This document shows positions 42,277 through 49,732 of a stretch of 64,000 nucleotides of DNA, piece after piece; position 1 is the first letter of the stretch, and each line of letters begins with the position of its first letter. The notes under the pieces are model-generated. The model saw nothing but the letters and a program-made list of their open reading frames with translations, searched no databases and was not told where the DNA came from. Source of the stretch: an uncultured bacterium (GTDB lineage Bacteria; Elusimicrobiota; Elusimicrobia; Elusimicrobiales; Elusimicrobiaceae); contig CASFFZ010000007.1 of NCBI GenBank assembly GCA_949294095.1, positions 1 to 64,000 of the forward strand, in the 5' to 3' direction. The translations under genes and the position numbers were made by a program.

Positions 42277-43587
42277 ATGCGTTTTGAAATGCGTGTGATG
42301 TTGCCTTTGTTATGTTGTGTCAGTTGTGTTTGTTCCGCTCATGCACAAAAAGGAAAAGATATTTCTAAATTCATTAAAGCGGCCACCTCTTCCGGGGTAG
42401 AAAAAACCATCGTTAAAAGCTCCTTGCCCAGAGTATCGGCCGCCAGCACGGTTTCCAGAATTCCGCTTGGGAAACAGCTTTCCATTCAATTTCCGGGGGA
42501 ATTAGTACAACTTGAAATTCCTTTTGAAAAGACCACCCTTCCCTCCCAGAAAGATATGGCCAACGCGCTGGAAAAAAACATCGCGGCCCAAGAACAAGCG
42601 GAAAAAGCCCTTAAAAACGCCGTTACGCTGCCCTCCGGGGAAATTGCGCGCGTGGTGGAATTAGAGGCAAAACACTTCAGAAAAACAAACCGCTTGAACG
42701 CCACTGTCCGATATTTCATGAGCTCCACCCCGAACCCGGCCGTATTTGCGCATCCGCAAACTGGCGAAAAAATTACCGTTTTTCAAAATGACCGCCTGCG
42801 CTATTTTTCCGATGTGCAAAAAGTGTGTCCCGCGGGCAGCTATTTAATCAGATATGCGGACGGAAGAGTGGATTTCTTAGCGCCTAAGCAAGCTTCTAAA
42901 GAATTTGTAGACGCGTATGAAAAAGCCTACGAACGCCTAAACCCCTCGCCGTTTTTGGATATTTCGTTTGCGCAAGTGGGATCCTCCTACAAAGTTCCTG
43001 AGTTAAATACTTTGGCTCCTTTCTTTGATCCGGCCGCCGGGCTCAGCCGCGTTTACAGGCTGCCGGCTCACCCGGTTACCGGCCAACCGGCAGAAGTGGC
43101 CGTCATTACCAAATCGGTACAAGTAACCGGCCTGCCGTTGCTGAACTACGGCAGCATGGTGGTGCGGTTTGAAGACGGCACGTTTGACGTTCACCCGGCC
43201 GATATGGTGCCGCCTGTACTGAGAGACAGAATCAACGCCATCGCTTCCAAATCTGCCATTTCCGTTCCGCTTTCGGTTACGCTCACTGAATCAGCAGCCC
43301 CCAGCCTTCCCGCCGGCGTACAGCGCACATATGACGGGCAAGCCGATTTAGCCCGCGATTTGCACCGCGCCTTGGAAGGAAAGGGAAAGCCCTATAGCAG
43401 CATGATGCTGGGAGACTTTCTTGCTTATGAAATTCCGGAAGGCATTGTTTATAAACCGCAAGGAAGAGACGGGGTGATGTTGGATCCCGAAACCAGAGTG
43501 GTTATTTATTTCCCCAAAGCAGACCGCGGTCAAATTGTTGACCGCCATTTATTAACAGATACTCGTTTTGCCACTCCCAAAAAATAA
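42277..43587 (+). CDS. Secreted protein of unknown family
   Basis: I do not recognise this 436-residue protein. It has a signal peptide (MLPLLCCVSCVCSAHA, cleaved about residue 23), a helical section (about 95-130) and two similar-looking halves, each with phrases on page-like strands: FQNDRLRYFSDVQKVCPAGSYLIRYADGRVDFL and VTGLPLLNYGSMVVRFEDGTFDVHPADM. The RYADGRVDFL / RFEDGTFDVH resemblance suggests an internally repeated small beta domain. ATG 42277 is preceded by GAGGAG. It is divergent from recO, and a weak hairpin (43602-43625) follows. Confidence 0.75.
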   Translation: MRFEMRVMLPLLCCVSCVCSAHAQKGKDISKFIKAATSSGVEKTIVKSSLPRVSAASTVSRIPLGKQLSIQFPGELVQLEIPFEKTTLPSQKDMANALEKNIAAQEQAEKALKNAVTLPSGEIARVVELEAKHFRKTNRLNATVRYFMSSTPNPAVFAHPQTGEKITVFQNDRLRYFSDVQKVCPAGSYLIRYADGRVDFLAPKQASKEFVDAYEKAYERLNPSPFLDISFAQVGSSYKVPELNTLAPFFDPAAGLSRVYRLPAHPVTGQPAEVAVITKSVQVTGLPLLNYGSMVVRFEDGTFDVHPADMVPPVLRDRINAIASKSAISVPLSVTLTESAAPSLPAGVQRTYDGQADLARDLHRALEGKGKPYSSMMLGDFLAYEIPEGIVYKPQGRDGVMLDPETRVVIYFPKADRGQIVDRHLLTDTRFATPKK

Positions 43588-43601
43588 AAAGCTTTTTTCT
43601 T

Positions 43602-43625
43602 CCCGCCTTCTTTACGGAAGGCGGG
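43602..43625 (+). terminator. Probable terminator
   Basis: CCCGCCTTC / GAAGGCGGG, 9-bp stem and 6-base loop, but with only a short T tract after it. Confidence 0.55.
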
Positions 43626-43655
43626 ATTTGTTTGCCGTTATTTCGTGCAAAGTTC

Positions 43656-43685
43656 TTGGCAAATGCACCCCAGAAAAGATATAAT
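43656..43685 (+). promoter_or_regulatory. rpmH operon promoter
   Basis: TTGGCA (43656-43661), 18 bases, TATAAT (43680-43685). The leader of about 90 bases before rpmH includes a short CCGG-TTT-CCGG hairpin. Confidence 0.55.
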
Positions 43686-43781
43686 ATCAGTACGTTTCAC
43701 ATAGAAACCATTTTAAATTAATACAGGAGATACGTTCTTTCCAGTCCGGTTTCCGGGCCAGAATTAACGTATAAGAGAAAC

Positions 43782-43919
43782 ATGTTACCGACCTACAGAC
43801 CTAACAAAAGAAGACGTGCCAAACATATCGGATTCAGAGCCAGAATGGCTACCGCCGGCGGGAGAAAAGTACTCAGCGCCAGAAGAGCCAAAGGCCGCCA
43901 CGAATTGATCAGAGCTTAA
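43782..43919 (+). CDS. rpmH: Large ribosomal subunit protein L34
   Basis: This 45-residue gene is easy to miss. The sequence [20 protein letters not shown], then the [22 protein letters not shown]-type end (residues 24-45), is unmistakable L34. It heads rpmH-rnpA-yidD-yidC-khpB, 3 bases before rnpA. In many bacteria this group lies next to dnaA and oriC; here dnaA is not adjacent. Confidence 0.97.
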   Translation: MLPTYRPNKRRRAKHIGFRARMATAGGRKVLSARRAKGRHELIRA

Positions 43920-43922
43920 AAT

Positions 43923-44300
43923 ATGCCGTCTTACGGTCTGCCGCGAAGTAGCCGCCTGCACCTGAAGAAAGATTTTCAGCAGGTCATCTATGGCGGCGCC
44001 AAACTGCAGTATAACGGAATTATACTGTGGTGGCGGTCCGGCCCGGAACAAACCCGGCCGGCCCGTTTTGCGGTAGTGGTGTCCAGAAAACTGGGCCCGG
44101 CGGTTGTACGCAACCGCGCCAAAAGACTTTTAAGAGAAGCTTTCAGACTGAACAGAAAAAATATAAAAGAAGGGACTGACCTTGTTTTCAGCCCCCGGGA
44201 AAGCGAAAAAATAACCCATGTGCACGCAGCGCAGGAAGCGCTCAAGACACTGTGCGGCAAAGCCGCTTTATTAAAAAACTCTTCAGAAAATAAGTCTTAA
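43923..44300 (+). CDS. rnpA: Ribonuclease P protein component
   Basis: RnpA (125 residues) helps RNase P RNA trim tRNA 5' leaders. It has LKKDFQQVIYGG and the RNR motif region VVVSRKLGPAVVRNRAKRLLREAFR (about 56-80). The RNase P RNA gene itself was not identified in this window. Confidence 0.95.
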   Translation: MPSYGLPRSSRLHLKKDFQQVIYGGAKLQYNGIILWWRSGPEQTRPARFAVVVSRKLGPAVVRNRAKRLLREAFRLNRKNIKEGTDLVFSPRESEKITHVHAAQEALKTLCGKAALLKNSSENKS

Positions 44301-44321
44301 CCGCATATTATTGAAGGGAAT

Positions 44322-44558
44322 ATGAACAGAATTTCGCTTTTATGTAAGGATTTGTTGCTTTTGCTTCTCAACATTTTTATGTTGCTGGTTCGCCCGTTTT
44401 TGGGGCCCAGGGGCGTGTGCCGCTTTGAACCGACATGCAGCCAATACGCAAAGCAAGCGATTACCAAACACGGCGCGTTAAAAGGGGGATGGCTCGCGCT
44501 GGTGCGGGTGTTAAAATGCCACCCTTTGCATCCGGGCGGATACGACCCGGTGCCCTAG
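44322..44558 (+). CDS. yidD: YidD, membrane protein insertion efficiency factor
   Basis: 78 residues with an amphipathic/hydrophobic N-terminus and the diagnostic [15 protein letters not shown] and [14 protein letters not shown]. It assists YidC-dependent insertion and lies just upstream of yidC. Confidence 0.95.
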   Translation: MNRISLLCKDLLLLLLNIFMLLVRPFLGPRGVCRFEPTCSQYAKQAITKHGALKGGWLALVRVLKCHPLHPGGYDPVP

Positions 44559-44641
44559 TACTGTTTTTTCTGTCTAGCGGGAAGTTTCCTCTTAGACGCT
44601 GCATCGCCGGACGCATGCGGCGCTGAAATAAGAGGAGTTTT

Positions 44642-46246
44642 ATGAACAGACAGTTTCTAATTACAGCAATGTTGTTCCTGCTGATAATTACGGGTTACAA
44701 CCAGTTTGTAACCATTCCGCGCGCCCGCGCGGCGCAGCAAGCCGCCGAGGCTCAGCTGCAAAAAGCCGAACAAGAAGCCCAGCGCCAAACGGCCGCACAA
44801 GCCGTCTTGGCCAGTGCCTCTCCCGTCAGCAAAGAAGCCGCTTCCGCTCCCAAACCCGAAGAACTCTTTACCCTCAGCCTTCCTCAGGCCGATGTTACTT
44901 TTTCTTCCAAAGGGGCGGGTATCAAAACCTACCTGTTTAAAGATACCATTGAAGACGTGGATTTAACCCCTTATAAAGGGGAGGGGTATTTTGCCACCTT
45001 GCCGCAGGTGGATTTTGCGGAATTTGCCCGCACCAAAAATTCCATTACGTTTGTGGGGGATATCGTCCCCGGGTTCAGCGTATATAAAGAGTACCGTTTT
45101 AACGATAACGGCATTAACAATGTGTCCGTTACGTTTGAAAACAACACCTCTCAGGCGCTGACCGTATCGCCGTGGAATTGGAATTTCGGCCCGGGGCTCG
45201 CCACCGTCAAAAGCGAAATGAACGACAACGAGCGCGAGTCAAAAGCAGTGTATTTGGTGCAGGAGAAAAATAAGAAAAAACCGACCTTGGAAGTCTTTGC
45301 AAAAGGCGACAAACAACCCGAACTTCCTTGGCTGTGGGCCGGTATTGAAAACCGCTACTTCCTGGCGGTGCTGATTCCGCAAGGCTGGAAGCCGGGCGAG
45401 CTGGCCGCTTCTAAGGAAAAGATCGGCACGCAAAAACGGTTGTGGGGCCTTGCCGGCGAAGGCGCGTTGGAAGGGCCGCAGTTTTCCGTCGGTGTGCCGG
45501 GCGTAACGGTGGAAGCCAAATCCAAAGAAACGTATAAATCGGATTTTTATTTCGGGCCGAAAGATTATAAGCAGTTCTTAACCCTGCCGTATCATTTAGA
45601 CCGTTCCATCGCGTTCGGTTTCTTTGGTGCGCTGGGTAAAATTGCCCGCAACATCTTGGAAATGTTCTACGGCTGGACGGGCAACTACGGCGTAGCCATT
45701 ATTATGATTACCGTACTGCTGCAGGCGATCTTGTTTAAATTTACGCTGATGCAGCTTAAGTCGGCCGCTCAAATGCGCAAAATCCAACCCGAAATGAAAC
45801 GCATCCAGGATAAATATAAAGGCAATCAGGAAGCCCTCAACCGCGAAACGCTGGCCTTGTACCGCAAATACAAAGTCAACCCGCTGGCGGGCTGCCTGCC
45901 GATGCTCATTCAGCTGCCTATTTTCCTGGCGTTGTACAATGCCCTGCGGACGTCGTGGTCTTTGCACGGGGCGAAGTTTGTGTTCTGGATTACGGATTTG
46001 TCGTCTAAGGATCCGTATTATTTGCTGCCCATTTTAATGGGTGCGGTGATGTATTTCCAGCAAAAAGGCAACATTCCCGCCGGGACGGATCCGGCGCAGG
46101 CTGCCATGTTTAAATATATGCCGCTTATTTTTACCTTGTTGTTCATGAATTTCCCTTCGGGGTTGGTGCTGTACTGGCTGACCAACAGCCTGCTCACGTT
46201 CGGAATTCAAACCTTTGTTAATAAAAAAATCGCGAAAGCGAATTAA
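44642..46246 (+). CDS. yidC: Membrane protein insertase YidC
   Basis: The 534-residue Gram-negative-type YidC has an N-terminal membrane helix, a large periplasmic beta domain (about 60-330) and the conserved C-terminal insertase core with five helices (MKRIQDKYKGNQEALNRETLALYRKYKVNPLAGCLPMLIQLPIFLALYNAL in part). The large periplasmic domain argues for a two-membrane cell. GAGGAG precedes the ATG. Confidence 0.96.
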   Translation: MNRQFLITAMLFLLIITGYNQFVTIPRARAAQQAAEAQLQKAEQEAQRQTAAQAVLASASPVSKEAASAPKPEELFTLSLPQADVTFSSKGAGIKTYLFKDTIEDVDLTPYKGEGYFATLPQVDFAEFARTKNSITFVGDIVPGFSVYKEYRFNDNGINNVSVTFENNTSQALTVSPWNWNFGPGLATVKSEMNDNERESKAVYLVQEKNKKKPTLEVFAKGDKQPELPWLWAGIENRYFLAVLIPQGWKPGELAASKEKIGTQKRLWGLAGEGALEGPQFSVGVPGVTVEAKSKETYKSDFYFGPKDYKQFLTLPYHLDRSIAFGFFGALGKIARNILEMFYGWTGNYGVAIIMITVLLQAILFKFTLMQLKSAAQMRKIQPEMKRIQDKYKGNQEALNRETLALYRKYKVNPLAGCLPMLIQLPIFLALYNALRTSWSLHGAKFVFWITDLSSKDPYYLLPILMGAVMYFQQKGNIPAGTDPAQAAMFKYMPLIFTLLFMNFPSGLVLYWLTNSLLTFGIQTFVNKKIAKAN

Positions 46247-46260
46247 GGAGCCAATTTGTT

Positions 46261-47568
46261 ATGCCAAGCAAAATTAAAGTACAAGCAAGAGAAGTATCCG
46301 AAGCCATTGCAAAAGGGCTAAAAGAATTAGGATTAAGAAGAGACCAAGTGGAAGTAACCGTATTGGAAAACCCCAAAAAAGGCTTTTTGGGCATTGGGGC
46401 CCGCCCGGCGGTAGTGGAACTGCGCCAAAAACGCTGGAGCACGGCGGATTTGGATTCCCAAATCTATATGGACGTGCCGAAAAAACGTTCCTCCAAATCT
46501 TCCCGCGGCGGCCGCGGCCGCAAAGACCGCTCCGAATCCCGCAGCGGCCGCAGAAACACCCGCAAGCATGAACGCTTGGATGTAGAAGTGCGTGAAGTGC
46601 GCGAAAAACAACCCAAGGCCAATGAACCTCAACTCCTGCCGAGCGAGGCCATTCAAAATGCCGTCATCCCGGAAAATTTAAAAGCCCCCATGCAGGAAGC
46701 CAAAGAATACTTGGAAAAAGTGCTTACGCATATGGGCGTGAAAGTGGAAAACCTGAACGTCTGGTGGGACGAAAAACAACAGCGCATTTTGCTTACGTTT
46801 GACTGCGACCACCCGGCTATTGTCATCGGCAAAGAAGGCAAAACGCTGGAAGCCATTCAATACTTGTGCACGCTGGCCTTAAGCCGCCATTTTGACAAGC
46901 CGATCTCCGTCATTACCGACACGCAGAACTACTGGAGAAAAGCCGAAGACAAAATTGACGCCGAAATTGCCAAAGGCATTGATATGATTAAACGCGGCAA
47001 CAGCGTCTTCCGCTTCCGCCCCATGAGCGCCCAGCTGCGCCGCTATATCCACCGCGCCGTGGAAGGCAACGAATTTGTTACTACCGCCTCGGAAGGGGAA
47101 GGCAAATGGCGCAAAGTAACCCTGCGCCCCACCGAAAAAGCCCTTGAGCAGGCGCACGCCCACACCGCCCCGGCGGATTTTGTGCCCGGCGTCATCGGGG
47201 AAGACATTCCCGAACAAACGCCCGCCCAACAAGCCGTGGCCGAAGCGGAAAAAGAAAAAGAATTAAACGAATACCACGAATCCTGCTCCTGCTGTGCAGG
47301 CGAGGCGGAAACGCCCACCCAGGAAGCGGCCCAACCGGCCCCTGCGCAAGCGGCGCAAGCCCCCGTGCAGGAAACCGTAACGGTGCACGAGACCATTACC
47401 GTGCAGGAAACGCTGACCGTTACCCCGGTGCAGCAGCCTGCCGCCGAACCGGCCCCGCAGCCCGCAGCCGCGGCCGACTGTCCGGCGGCCGAAGAAAAAC
47501 CGGCTTGCAGCTGCGGCCCGCTCTTTGACGCGCCGGCCGAAGAACAGCCCAAAACGGAAAACAAATAA
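46261..47568 (+). CDS. khpB: RNA-binding protein KhpB/Jag with long C-terminal tail
   Basis: The 435 residues comprise an N-terminal Jag domain (1-55), a basic Arg/Ser/Gly linker (75-115), a KH domain (about 150-235; DHPAIVIGKEGKTLEAIQYL) and an R3H domain (about 245-300). A tail of about 130 residues follows that is not part of the family: it has Cys clusters SCSCCAG and CSCG and a Thr/Val/Glu repeat (QETVTVHETITVQETLTV). KhpB binds many RNAs and affects division in Gram-positives. An AAGGAG site precedes it, 14 bases after yidC. Confidence 0.93.
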   Translation: MPSKIKVQAREVSEAIAKGLKELGLRRDQVEVTVLENPKKGFLGIGARPAVVELRQKRWSTADLDSQIYMDVPKKRSSKSSRGGRGRKDRSESRSGRRNTRKHERLDVEVREVREKQPKANEPQLLPSEAIQNAVIPENLKAPMQEAKEYLEKVLTHMGVKVENLNVWWDEKQQRILLTFDCDHPAIVIGKEGKTLEAIQYLCTLALSRHFDKPISVITDTQNYWRKAEDKIDAEIAKGIDMIKRGNSVFRFRPMSAQLRRYIHRAVEGNEFVTTASEGEGKWRKVTLRPTEKALEQAHAHTAPADFVPGVIGEDIPEQTPAQQAVAEAEKEKELNEYHESCSCCAGEAETPTQEAAQPAPAQAAQAPVQETVTVHETITVQETLTVTPVQQPAAEPAPQPAAAADCPAAEEKPACSCGPLFDAPAEEQPKTENK

Positions 47569-47580
47569 TTTGCACCAACC

Positions 47581-47613
47581 AAAAACCCCGGCCTAAAAAG
47601 CCGGGGTTTTTTT
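47581..47613. terminator. Bidirectional terminator
   Basis: AAAAACCCCGGC / GCCGGGGTTTTT, 12-bp stem, between convergent khpB and the flavodoxin-like gene. Confidence 0.9.
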
Positions 47614-47637
47614 ATGTCATAAAAAGCCACCTTGCGT

Positions 47638-48192
47638 TTAAAGGGTGCGGCCCAGCTCCAGGGCTTCTTTTAGCTTGCCGGTTTTAATCACGTCGCCCGC
47701 GTCCCAGGTGCCGCCGGCCAAAATCATGCCGCGGTCTGTCCATTTTAAATAATCGGCAATGGCCTTGTAGGTGGCTTTTAAGCCTTCATAATCGCCGTCT
47801 TGTTCATTTCCTTCGGCGGCGGAAAGCAGCACGCATTCTTTAATTTTCAGTTTCCGCGGCGCGTTGGGTTTCATATAGGCGTAGAGCTTGTCCACCGCGG
47901 CTTTAAGCTGGGCCGTCATATTAAACCAGTACAGCGGCGTGCACAACACCAGCACGTCGGCTTCTTCCAGCATCGGGGCCAGTTTTTCAAAATCGTCCTT
48001 AAAAACGCACGGTGTGCCGGTCGTCCAGCATTTGTCGCAGGCTTTGCAGGGCAAAACCGGGTGGAAAGCGGTTTCAAACACTTGGGCCGTATGCCCGGCG
48101 GCTTTCACGCCCTGTATAAAAGCATCGGCCAAGAGGGCGCTGTTGCCCAGCTGGCGCGGACTGCCGGTTAAAACCAATACTTTTTTAGCCAT
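47638..48192 (-). CDS. NADPH-dependent FMN reductase / flavodoxin-fold protein
   Basis: 184 residues: MAKKVLVLTGSPRQLGNSALLADAF (FMN phosphate loop GSPRQLGNS), a Cys pair CKACDKC (about 52-58) as in the iron-sulfur flavoprotein/NADPH-FMN reductase group, and TPLYWFNMTAQLKAAVDKLY. It probably reduces flavins, quinones or nitro compounds. ATG 48192 has a GAGGAG site. The upstream region has a TATACT box (minus strand, 48279-48284) and a GGAAACGCCG/CGGCGTTTTCC hairpin at about 48251-48271. It interrupts the plus-strand cluster. Confidence 0.88.
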   Translation of the reverse strand: MAKKVLVLTGSPRQLGNSALLADAFIQGVKAAGHTAQVFETAFHPVLPCKACDKCWTTGTPCVFKDDFEKLAPMLEEADVLVLCTPLYWFNMTAQLKAAVDKLYAYMKPNAPRKLKIKECVLLSAAEGNEQDGDYEGLKATYKAIADYLKWTDRGMILAGGTWDAGDVIKTGKLKEALELGRTL

Positions 48193-48278
48193 ATCCAAAT
48201 CTCCTCATCAAAACCCTATCCCTCCGCTTAGGCGCGGGCCGCACGGAGCGGGAAACGCCGCGGCGTTTTCCTAGTACA

Positions 48279-48284
48279 AGTATA
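48279..48284 (-). promoter_or_regulatory. -10 box of flavodoxin-like gene
   Basis: Minus-strand TATACT after GC. The leader of about 80 bases contains a perfect-looking GC-rich hairpin, which may be regulatory. Confidence 0.4.
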
Positions 48285-48367
48285 GCTTTTTTTATTCTTT
48301 TTTGCGCGGGGCGGAAAAAGACGGTTTTTACGAGGAGAAAAAACCGCCCAAAAACAGCCCCAAAAAG

Positions 48368-48376
48368 TGATAAAAT
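48368..48376 (+). promoter_or_regulatory. Extended -10 of mnmE run, leaderless arrangement
   Basis: TGATAAAAT ends 6 bases before the mnmE ATG. This promoter would drive the eleven genes up to murG. Confidence 0.45.
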
Positions 48377-48382
48377 ATACCT

Positions 48383-49732
48383 ATGCAACATACCATCTGC
48401 GCTTTGGCTACGGGAGCTGGCGGGGCGGTCGCTTTGGTGCGGCTGTCCGGCCCGGAGGTTTGCCGGCTGCTCGCGGTGCTTACCCGCCGCCCGCAACCGC
48501 CCGAACCGCGCAAGCAGGCGCTCCGCACAATTTACGACGGAGATGCTGTTTTGGATAAAGCCCTTGTTACGTATTTTCAGGCCCCGCATTCTTTTACCGG
48601 CGAAGATGTGGCGGAGTTTGCCGTTCACGCCTCGCCCTATATCAAAGGCCGGCTGTTGGAGCTGTTGTGCCAAAACGGCGCGGTGATGGCCAAGCGGGGG
48701 GAATTTTCCCAACGGGCTTTTTTAAACGGGAAAATGGACTTGGTGGAAGCGCAGGGATTGTGCGATTTAATTGCCTCGGGCAACAAAGCCGCGCACAAAT
48801 TGGCAATGGACTCGCTGGACGGAAAACTGTCGGCGCGGCTGGAAGAAATCAAAAAACGCCTTTCCGAATTGCTGGCGCAGATTGAAGTGCGCCTGGATGA
48901 TGTGGACGAGGAAATGACGCCCCTGTCGGACGAGTTTGTGCGGGGGGAACTTAGCGCCGTTTTGGGGCACATCAAAGCGCTTGCGGATACTTTTTCCGTT
49001 GGCAAATACATTAAAGACGGATTAAAAACCGCCATCGTGGGCGCGCCCAACAGCGGCAAATCCAGCCTGCTTAATGCGCTGGTGGGGTTTGACCGGGCCA
49101 TCGTGTCCGACCAGAGCGGCACGACGCGCGACACCGTGGAAGAAACGCTGGAAATAAACGGCCAAAAAATTATTTTAACCGATACCGCCGGCATTCGCGA
49201 ACACGCTTTGGATCCGGCGGAAAAAGAAGGCATGCGCCGCAGCCACCGCGCAATGGAAGCGGCGGATTTGATTTTATTCGTGCTGGACGCATCCCGCCCG
49301 CTTACGCCGGAAGAGCAGGAATTATGGCAGGACATCCGCCGCCAAAACAAACGCACCGTGCTGGTGTGGAATAAGAGCGATTTATCCGCTAAGCGACCCG
49401 TGCTGCCAGCGCAGGAGCAATATCCGTCCGTCTCGGTTTCGTGCAAAACGGGGGACGGGTTAAATGCGCTGAAAGATTTGATTACGGCCGACGTAACCGA
49501 AGCGCAGACGGCGGACGGACTGATGATTTCCAACCTGCGCCATTACGAAGCGCTGCTGCGGGCCCAAACGGAGCTGGAAAGCGCACTGATTCGCTTGGAA
49601 TCGCACGCCGGCGGGGAAATTTATGCCGAACATCTGCGCCGGGCGTTGAACGATTTGCAAGATTTAATCGGAGAAGTAACCCCCGATGACGTGCTGGGGA
49701 TTATCTTCTCGAAGTTTTGTATGGGGAAATAA
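48383..49732 (+). CDS. mnmE: tRNA uridine-5-carboxymethylaminomethyl(34) synthesis GTPase
   Basis: MnmE with MnmG modifies wobble U34 in tRNAs. The 449 residues have the N-terminal THF-binding domain, a G domain with GAPNSGKSS (about 217-225), DTAGI and NKSD, and end in CMGK, the family C-x-GK with the Cys needed for activity. The mnmG ATG follows its stop without a gap. Confidence 0.96.
   Translation: MQHTICALATGAGGAVALVRLSGPEVCRLLAVLTRRPQPPEPRKQALRTIYDGDAVLDKALVTYFQAPHSFTGEDVAEFAVHASPYIKGRLLELLCQNGAVMAKRGEFSQRAFLNGKMDLVEAQGLCDLIASGNKAAHKLAMDSLDGKLSARLEEIKKRLSELLAQIEVRLDDVDEEMTPLSDEFVRGELSAVLGHIKALADTFSVGKYIKDGLKTAIVGAPNSGKSSLLNALVGFDRAIVSDQSGTTRDTVEETLEINGQKIILTDTAGIREHALDPAEKEGMRRSHRAMEAADLILFVLDASRPLTPEEQELWQDIRRQNKRTVLVWNKSDLSAKRPVLPAQEQYPSVSVSCKTGDGLNALKDLITADVTEAQTADGLMISNLRHYEALLRAQTELESALIRLESHAGGEIYAEHLRRALNDLQDLIGEVTPDDVLGIIFSKFCMGK

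Noticed and set aside
43588-43781. Replication origin upstream of rpmH
   Set aside because: No cluster of TTATCCACA-type boxes and no AT-rich unwinding region were seen.
48637-49533. 298-codon minus-strand frame opposite mnmE
   Set aside because: It is an antisense shadow of a clear mnmE with all GTPase motifs.
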